Source: Chitinophagaceae bacterium UBA4411
Lineage (GTDB): Bacteria; Bacteroidota; Bacteroidia; Chitinophagales; Chitinophagaceae
Direction of reading: 5' to 3'
DNA: 64,000 nucleotides
NCBI GenBank assembly: GCA_002400415.1
Contig: DGQP01000003.1
Location: 62,001-126,000, forward strand
Part shown: positions 58,374 through 64,000 of the stretch, in pieces
How the letters are laid out: each line of letters opens with the position of its first letter
How positions within the stretch are numbered: position 1 is the stretch's first letter
Notes under the pieces: model-generated
Told to the model about the DNA's origin: nothing
Databases searched by the model: none
The model's input: the letters and a program-made list of their open reading frames with translations, nothing else
Program-made: the position numbers and the translations under genes

Positions 58374-59756
58374 ATGAACCGGCTTATCCTTTTTATTACT
58401 GCACTACTACTCTGCCAGCAAAACATAGCACAACCACAACCGCTGGCTGTTTCTCAATCCGGACGCTATTTCATTACCGCAGATGGCAAACCGTTTTTCT
58501 GGCTGGGCGATACCGGCTGGTTATTATTTGTAAAATGTACAAGAGAAGAAGCCATAAAATACCTGGATACAAGAAAGGTGCAGGGTTTTAACATGATACA
58601 GGTGATGGTGCTGCACGACCTGAAAAACGCCGTGAATGTATATGGTGATTCTGCGTTTATTAATAAGGATGTATCACAGCCCAGGATAACAAGAGGTAAT
58701 GCGACTACCAGTGAGGAAGAATATGATTACTGGGACCATGTGAGTTTCATCATTGATGAAGCCGCCAAACGGAATATGTATATCGGGATGGTGGCTGTAT
58801 GGGGCAGTAATGTAAAAGCGAAACTGATCACTAAACAACAAGCGGCATATTATGCAGGTTTTTTAGCCTTTCGGTTTAAAGACAAACCCAATATCGTTTG
58901 GATCAATGGCGGTGATCTGAAAGGCGATGTGGAAATGGAGATATGGAATACGATAGGTGCCACTTTACATAAAGAAGATCCGCATCACCTGCAAAGCTTT
59001 CATCCAAGAGGCCGTTACAGTTCTTCGGTTTGGTTTCATGATAAAGACTGGCTCGACTTCAATATGATCCAAAGCGGTCATAAAGATTATGCACAGGATA
59101 CAACAGGCAGTGATCAATTTCATTTTGGAGAAGATAACTGGCGTTTTATCAACCAGGACTATCAACGTCAGCCTGTTAAGCCCGTACTGGATGCAGAACC
59201 TTCGTATGAAAATATTCCTCATGGACTGCATGATAGTTTGCAAACCCGCTGGACAGCTGCTGATATCCGCCGTTATGCGTACTGGAGTGTATTTGCCGGA
59301 GGTGCAGGCTTTACTTATGGAGAAAATGCAGTGATGCAATTCCGGAAAGCCCATGAACCCAAAGGGGCTTATGGTGTCACAACCACCTGGGAACAGGGCA
59401 TCTTATCGAAAGGTGCTGCACAGATGCAGTTTCTCAAAAAACTAATGCTCTCCAAAGATATCTTATCGGGCAAACCCGATCAAAGCTTCCTCTATGACCA
59501 GGGCGTCCGGTATAATTATCTTGTTGCCTTCAGCGGAACGAACTATGCGTTTGTCTATACGTGTAACGGCAGAATTATAACAACTAAACTGGGAACGCTG
59601 GCAGGTAACAGGATCATGTGCAGCTGGTATGATCCCCGCACCGGTCAATACCAGGTGATCGGAACTTTTGCGAATAAAGGGAAGCAAACATTTGATCCCC
59701 CAGGAAAAAAACAAAATGGGAATGATTGGGTATTAATGATGGAATCGGTGCAATAG
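58374..59756 (+). CDS. Glycoside hydrolase family 140-like protein (DUF4038)
   Basis: A 460-residue protein with a signal peptide (QQNIAQ near 15-20). The TIM-barrel begins SGRYFITADGKPFFWLGDTGWLLF and continues with REEAIKYLDTRKVQGFNMIQVMVL, VWGSN, KPNIVWINGGDLKGD and KPVLDAEPSYENIPHG, the typical DUF4038 segments, with the Asp in NGGD and Glu in DAEPSYE as likely catalytic acids. The C-terminal 90 residues form the putative collagen-binding domain (YDPRTGQYQVIGTF). The family contains apiosidases acting on rhamnogalacturonan II; the actual specificity here is unknown. Confidence 0.9.
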   Translation: MNRLILFITALLLCQQNIAQPQPLAVSQSGRYFITADGKPFFWLGDTGWLLFVKCTREEAIKYLDTRKVQGFNMIQVMVLHDLKNAVNVYGDSAFINKDVSQPRITRGNATTSEEEYDYWDHVSFIIDEAAKRNMYIGMVAVWGSNVKAKLITKQQAAYYAGFLAFRFKDKPNIVWINGGDLKGDVEMEIWNTIGATLHKEDPHHLQSFHPRGRYSSSVWFHDKDWLDFNMIQSGHKDYAQDTTGSDQFHFGEDNWRFINQDYQRQPVKPVLDAEPSYENIPHGLHDSLQTRWTAADIRRYAYWSVFAGGAGFTYGENAVMQFRKAHEPKGAYGVTTTWEQGILSKGAAQMQFLKKLMLSKDILSGKPDQSFLYDQGVRYNYLVAFSGTNYAFVYTCNGRIITTKLGTLAGNRIMCSWYDPRTGQYQVIGTFANKGKQTFDPPGKKQNGNDWVLMMESVQ

Positions 59757-59757
59757 G

Positions 59758-59823
59758 AAATTGCAGGTGAGATCAAGCTGTTATTGGTTATTCCTCAATA
59801 AAGATGCATCTGCAATTTTATTT
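59758..59823 (+). terminator. Possible terminator after the GH140-like gene
   Basis: An inverted repeat AAATTGCAGGTG (59758-59769) / CATCTGCAATTT (59807-59818), one mismatch, with a 37-base loop, is followed by TATTTTC. The long loop lowers the confidence. Confidence 0.4.
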
Positions 59824-59848
59824 TCAACAGAAGTATTGTGTCATAGCA

Positions 59849-61807
59849 TCACCTGATCAGCGTACTGGTTCCCTTTCGCCGGTACACTTTATTATCAATA
59901 CCAATTCCCTCCGCCATCCACACCAGCACCTGGCTGGCCTGTTGCTGCCCCTTGATCGTTCCGTCCCATCCTTCTTCGGCATTCGTGGTTTCAAATATCA
60001 ATTGCCCCCAGCGGTTGAAGATCTTAAAATAACGGAGTTCTTTAATACCGGATAAGGTTGCCCGCAGCACATCATTCAATCCATCCCGGTTCGGGGTAAA
60101 ACCGGTAGGTACAAAGATCTCGATAAACGGTATCACTTTTACGGTCTGCTGGTCGCGGGTAATGCAGCCGCTGGCCGTGGTAAGTGTGATGGTATAATTC
60201 TGATCGGCATCGCCTGTAAACAGGGGTGTATAGCTGCCCGGGTTATTTAACTGCGATGCAGGGCTCCATAAAACCGAGCTGCCGATATTCCGTGCCTGTA
60301 ATTGCACAGGTGTGTTCGTAACTGCAAATTGCAGGGGATACACAATGCCGGGCGCCGGCACTTCAATCACAACCGTCCGGCTGGCTGATAATTCACTGCA
60401 GCCATCACTATTACCCAGCAGGGCATGATAGGTGCCCGAACTGCTGACACGGTAAGTCCGTTGCGTGGCGCCGGGTATCATCACATTATCTTTATACCAT
60501 TGTATGCTGACCGCAGCGGTAACACCGAGTACACAGCTATCGTTATTGCCTTCACAAAAAGCCAATTTCCCGGCAACGGATACTACTGTATCTAATAGTG
60601 ATTTCCTGACCAACACTTCATCGGTGGACAAACATCCGCCGCCGCTGTTGCGCACGGTTAGTGTATAAGTGGTCGTGCCGGCAGGGTTTGCAAAGGGATT
60701 TGCCGCAGAAGGATTACTCAGCCCGGCAGTTGGTAACCAGCTGTACACATAGCCCGGTTTGGGATTCGCACCTATTTGTACAGGCCGGTCATTGCAGGAA
60801 AGGCCGTCAGCGCCGGCATTGGCCCTGATGGTCAGCGTATCTATCAGTAATGCGGATAAAGTGTCGGGGCAGCCATAGCCATTATAAGGGATCAATTCAA
60901 CTGCTATCGTGGTGCCGGATGCTGGTGGCGGTGAAAAATTAATGGTTTGCTGGTGCCCGAGTACCTGTGTGAAATTGCTATTGAACCAGGTGTAGGATTG
61001 ATAACCGTAAGGTGCTGTTACATGAATAGCCGTATCATCCGGGCAATAACTGGCGCCCACAAACTCACCGCTGCATTCGGAATTCACATCAATATATGCA
61101 TACCCAAAATGACGGCGGAATGTGCAGTCGGCTGTTTTGAAAAACAACCGGATGGTCTTCCCGGCATGCCCGTTCAGGTTGATAGAAACGGCTGTCCAGT
61201 CCTTGCACCAGATAGGGGCGTTGCTGATCTGTACAGGTGATTGAAAGAAACCCGGCAAGCCGGATCCGTTGGGAATAAAACTGAAGGAAGAACAATCAAT
61301 GATTGTATTATCGGTTACATTGGTGATCTCGATCTGCATTCTTGGTTGCTGGTACTCTTCATGGGCGGGGTCTTCAAACACCACAGCATAATGATAGATG
61401 AGGGTATATACATTTTGCCCGGCCGGGATGGTGAATTCATACGAAACACCTTCTGCCTGTGTGCCGGGTTCGTCATTACCAAGCCGGATAGAATGCCCGC
61501 TGCCATTGGGGCAATTAACCGGGAACCCGCCATAACCATCCGTGACTACGGTGGGGCCGGCCGTGATCATGGTATGCCTGCCTTCCACAGGAAGGCTTTC
61601 AAACAGTGAAATTATATTCTGGCCATTCGCTTCAGCGGTGGAGCCGATATAACACTGCCAGCCGGCAAAGGTGCCGGTTTCAAAATCAATATTGGGCGGG
61701 CAGACCTGGGCATGGCTGCTGCTGAAATAAATGAATGTATATAACAGGAGAACATCCCGGGGGGAGAGGAGCCGTTTGAGCCGGAAAGAGAGCCTGCTGT
61801 TGTTCAC
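59849..61807 (-). CDS. Large surface protein with Ig/PKD-like repeats and T9SS type B (CHU_C) tail
   Basis: A 652-residue protein with an N-terminal signal (FIYFSSSHAQVCP). Residues 40-260 form a lectin- or adhesin-like domain (NIDFETGTFAGWQCY, YIDVNSECSGEFVGASYC). Several Ig/PKD-like modules with Cys pairs follow (YCPDDTAIHVTAPYGYQSYTWFNS, FCEGNNDSCVLGVTAAVSIQWYKD). The C-terminal ~85 residues (FVPTGFTPNRDGLNDVLRATLSGIKELRYFKIFNRWGQLIFETTNAEEGWDGTIKGQ) are the gliding-motility-associated CHU_C domain, a type B T9SS sorting signal. The protein is probably exported to the cell surface and used for adhesion. It is a single gene. Confidence 0.9.
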   Translation of the reverse strand: MNNSRLSFRLKRLLSPRDVLLLYTFIYFSSSHAQVCPPNIDFETGTFAGWQCYIGSTAEANGQNIISLFESLPVEGRHTMITAGPTVVTDGYGGFPVNCPNGSGHSIRLGNDEPGTQAEGVSYEFTIPAGQNVYTLIYHYAVVFEDPAHEEYQQPRMQIEITNVTDNTIIDCSSFSFIPNGSGLPGFFQSPVQISNAPIWCKDWTAVSINLNGHAGKTIRLFFKTADCTFRRHFGYAYIDVNSECSGEFVGASYCPDDTAIHVTAPYGYQSYTWFNSNFTQVLGHQQTINFSPPPASGTTIAVELIPYNGYGCPDTLSALLIDTLTIRANAGADGLSCNDRPVQIGANPKPGYVYSWLPTAGLSNPSAANPFANPAGTTTYTLTVRNSGGGCLSTDEVLVRKSLLDTVVSVAGKLAFCEGNNDSCVLGVTAAVSIQWYKDNVMIPGATQRTYRVSSSGTYHALLGNSDGCSELSASRTVVIEVPAPGIVYPLQFAVTNTPVQLQARNIGSSVLWSPASQLNNPGSYTPLFTGDADQNYTITLTTASGCITRDQQTVKVIPFIEIFVPTGFTPNRDGLNDVLRATLSGIKELRYFKIFNRWGQLIFETTNAEEGWDGTIKGQQQASQVLVWMAEGIGIDNKVYRRKGTSTLIR

Positions 61808-61968
61808 ATTGTCCGTTTGATATGGTAAAGCAACATCTCAAAAGGATATCGGGTAAATGGTTTCAAAAGTTGTCCCGGGAAATAAGTTCCTTAAAGTTCA
61901 GGAAAAAAACAATAAGTAGCACTGATCTCTGCTGAAAGAAGATAATCTGCCGGTGAAACAGCGGCTGA

Positions 61969-62463
61969 TCAAAAGCCCCCGGGTGGCGGACCGGGTGGCA
62001 TTTCCTGGCTGGCAGCCGTGCTGATACTTTCTTCCAGGTATCCTTTCTTCTTCAGGTAGGTTCTGAATTGTTTTTCCGTAAGTATTTTTTTAAAACGGTT
62101 ATCCCTGTCCCGGTCCAGTTCTGCCATTTTCTCCTTTAACCTGTTTTCCCTGCCTCCTGTTACCGGGGCAGTTTGTTTTTTTTCAGCCGTCTGGTATTGC
62201 AGCGTTTGGGTCACATACTGTTTGTTGATCTTCTTTACTTCTTCAGTTTGTTGCTTTGTCAGTTTCAGCTTTTTCTTCATCCAGCTGGTTTGGGTTTCAG
62301 CTATTTCATCCGGGGTGATTGCCTGTGATCCGTTGCCGGAAGCGGGTGGCGGGCCATCGGCGCCCGGTGGTTGTGCATAGGTAACGGTACCGGCAAGGAT
62401 CAGCAGGGCTGTTACTGCAACCCGCAGTGCCGCGGAAGTCTTTGTTTTCTGTTGTAACATCAT
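61969..62463 (-). CDS. Periplasmic helical protein, Spy/LTxxQ-like
   Basis: A 164-residue protein starting MMLQQKTKTSAALRVAV. The frame extends 26 codons further upstream, but this start gives a normal signal peptide (TVTYAQ). After a Pro/Gly-rich linker, the body is charged helix: TSWMKKKLKLTKQQTEEVKKINKQYVTQTLQYQ and RLKEKMAELDRDRDNRFKKILTEKQFRTYLKKK, with LTKQQ and LTEKQ motifs like those of Spy/CpxP chaperones. It ends in a Pro/Gly tail. A periplasmic stress-type role is inferred from the motif. Confidence 0.7.
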   Translation of the reverse strand: MMLQQKTKTSAALRVAVTALLILAGTVTYAQPPGADGPPPASGNGSQAITPDEIAETQTSWMKKKLKLTKQQTEEVKKINKQYVTQTLQYQTAEKKQTAPVTGGRENRLKEKMAELDRDRDNRFKKILTEKQFRTYLKKKGYLEESISTAASQEMPPGPPPGGF

Positions 62464-62667
62464 ACAGTGTTTTTCAATTGGAAGGCAATGATCAGCATTT
62501 CCTGCGCTTTGTAAAGGGAGGCAGGGGCTAAAATAGATCAATGACCCGGTTGTGACGATGAGTGCTATATCTTATTCCCGGCACCAACAGAAATCATAAT
62601 ACGGTAACCCGGCAGCAATCATCTTCGTCTTACGAGTTAATGTAACTTTCCGTTTAAATATTTTCCT

Positions 62668-63639
62668 ATGCCTGCATATACCCGTTTTTGTTCTCTTTTC
62701 TTTTTTATCCTTTTCATGGCCGGGCCGGTAAAGGCACAGCAAACCGTAGAAAAATTTGTGCAGGAAACGGCCTACCTGCTTTCTCTTCCGCAGGGATACA
62801 GTAATGACACATCAGCACGCTGGCCCTTGCTGATCTTCCTGCATGGCAGCGGGGAGAGCGGTCATGCTATTGATAAAGTAAAGGCACATGGTCCGCCCGA
62901 ACTCGTGGAAAAGGGAAAATCATTTCCATTTATTATTGTTTCCCCGCAATCAGATGTTCCGTCAGGCTGGGATATTGATATGCTGTACAGGCTCCTGCAA
63001 AACATTAAAAAGAATTACCGGGTTAATGAACAAAAGATTTACCTGACAGGATTGAGCATGGGTGGTTTTGGCACCTGGGCCATGGCGATGAAGTACCCGG
63101 ATGAATTTGCTGCCATTGCGCCGGTTTGCGGTGGTGGTGATACAACAAATGCCTGGAAGTTGCGGAATATACCGGTCTGGTGTTTTCATGGTGCAAAGGA
63201 TGATGTGGTGTTGCCGGCCAGCAGTGAGAACCTGGTGAGGGCGGCAAAGCGGTATAGCAATACGGTACGGTTTACCCTGTATCCTGAAGCTAATCATAAC
63301 AGCTGGGATCTTACCTATACAAATGATTCGCTGTACAGCTGGTTACTGGCACAATCAAAATTCAGGTACACGGAGAAACCGGTCAGCAGTGAAGCTCTGT
63401 TAAAAAAATATGCTGGTGTGTATGTTGGGCCTGACCGTGATACGGTGCAGATTGTTGTAACCGCAAACGGGCTTCTTGCAAAACCGGGTAAAGATGTGGT
63501 GCCGCTAAAAGCAGCAGGTGATAATTTATTTTTTATTCAGTCTGATAAGAATATGGATATCCGCTTTATTATGAGAAAGGATAAAGCCAGCGGTTTTATT
63601 TTTTGTGGTGACAGGAAGCTGGAATACCTGCGGCTGTAA
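62668..63639 (+). CDS. Secreted alpha/beta hydrolase (carboxylesterase/dienelactone-hydrolase-like)
   Basis: A 323-residue protein with a signal peptide (GPVKAQQ near 20-26). The hydrolase domain shows PLLIFLHGSGESGH (oxyanion hole), the nucleophile elbow GLSMGGFG with Ser near 129, the acid in HGAKDDVVLP near 173, and the base His in EANHNSWD near 212. The last 80 residues (LKKYAGVYVGPDRDTVQIVVTANGLLAKP) form a DUF3471-like lipocalin-type domain as in the beta-lactamase-fold protein at 45777. The substrate is unknown. Confidence 0.88.
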   Translation: MPAYTRFCSLFFFILFMAGPVKAQQTVEKFVQETAYLLSLPQGYSNDTSARWPLLIFLHGSGESGHAIDKVKAHGPPELVEKGKSFPFIIVSPQSDVPSGWDIDMLYRLLQNIKKNYRVNEQKIYLTGLSMGGFGTWAMAMKYPDEFAAIAPVCGGGDTTNAWKLRNIPVWCFHGAKDDVVLPASSENLVRAAKRYSNTVRFTLYPEANHNSWDLTYTNDSLYSWLLAQSKFRYTEKPVSSEALLKKYAGVYVGPDRDTVQIVVTANGLLAKPGKDVVPLKAAGDNLFFIQSDKNMDIRFIMRKDKASGFIFCGDRKLEYLRL

Positions 63640-63650
63640 TCTCTTGTGTT

Positions 63651-63923
63651 ATGCAATATATGATCATCGAAAAGTTTCATCCCGGTAAGGTGAAAGCACT
63701 GTACCGGCGGTTTGCTGAAAAAGGAAGAATGCTGCCGGAAGGAGTGCTGTATATCAGCAGTTGGATCAATGAAGGGGTAACCATTTGCTACCAGGTAATG
63801 GAAGCAGATTCGCCGGAAAAATTGCAGCAATGGATCAGCCGGTGGAATGACCTTGCTGATTTTGAAGTGATACCTGTGATCAGTTCGGCACAGGCAAAAG
63901 AAAAGGTTTTCGGGAACGGGTAG
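63651..63923 (+). CDS. DUF3303 domain protein
   Basis: A 90-residue protein starting MQYMIIEKFHPGKVKALYRRF, with RMLPEGVLYISSWINEGVTICYQVMEADSPEKLQQWISRWNDLADFEVIPVI, the DUF3303 ferredoxin-like (ABM-type) pattern. Function unknown. It starts 11 bases after the hydrolase stop and may be cotranscribed with it. After its stop, the last 77 bases of the window show no further gene. Confidence 0.87.
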   Translation: MQYMIIEKFHPGKVKALYRRFAEKGRMLPEGVLYISSWINEGVTICYQVMEADSPEKLQQWISRWNDLADFEVIPVISSAQAKEKVFGNG

Positions 63924-64000
63924 GCGTTATTTTCATTGCATACCGGGCACAGCACATTATTACTGCCCGTAGCTCCCGGTGAAATGCTGGTATTATTTCC

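Overview
The window looks like chromosomal DNA of a Bacteroidota bacterium, most likely from the Chitinophagaceae or a close relative. The grounds are five proteins with type IX secretion (T9SS) sorting tails, many TonB-receptor-type and beta-barrel proteins with carboxypeptidase-regulatory-like domains, the L28-L33-DUF4295-FtsY gene order, start regions without strong Shine-Dalgarno sequences, and repeated exact matches to the Bacteroidetes -7 box TAnnTTTG. Genus cannot be decided from the sequence. No rRNA, tRNA, CRISPR array, transposase or phage structural gene was seen.

Positions 1-43,700 are ordinary core and envelope DNA. In order: the end of a TPR protein with a beta-barrel and an HU-domain membrane protein; a methyltransferase facing a glutaminyl cyclase; an M43 metalloprotease; lpdA; a TonB-type receptor; rpmB-rpmG-DUF4295-ftsY; an LpxR-like lipid A deacylase; rimO; a TMEM175-like channel; ppk1; small hydrolases and DinB proteins; gamma-glutamyltransferase; an M14 peptidase; a flotillin-like protein; an overlapping four-gene unit (PIG-L deacetylase, two tiny membrane proteins, Na+:solute symporter); an ECF sigma/anti-sigma pair divergent from two unusual T9SS proteins; xerD; a YraN protein, manA, a Dph6-like enzyme and rnhA.

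Positions 43,690-50,200 hold an acyl-CoA carboxylase, a beta-lactamase-fold serine hydrolase, an ankyrin protein, a squalene-cyclase-like protein with a CxxCH motif and a Tat-type DinB protein. The gaps between these genes carry imperfect tandem arrays of 7-nt units: one family (consensus ARGYMVG) at three loci, and a different 7-nt unit in inverted orientation upstream of rnhA. None of the gene features explains these arrays.

Positions 50,360-56,030 form a visibly AT-rich block that looks acquired. It carries long palindromes and two roughly 220-bp direct repeats that end at a start codon. Its genes encode a zeta-toxin-like kinase, a small basic protein with its own promoter, a polytopic membrane protein with a lytic-transglycosylase-like signature, a lipoprotein with a JAMM-like metal motif, and a DUF6705-like secreted protein. 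This is the best candidate for an undescribed conflict or envelope-targeting system, but its function is inferred from motifs only.

Positions 56,030-64,000 return to normal composition: an NTF2-like lipoprotein, a secreted Gfo/Idh/MocA oxidoreductase paired with a GH140-like glycoside hydrolase, a large T9SS type-B (CHU_C) adhesin-like protein, a periplasmic helical protein, a secreted alpha/beta hydrolase and a DUF3303 protein.
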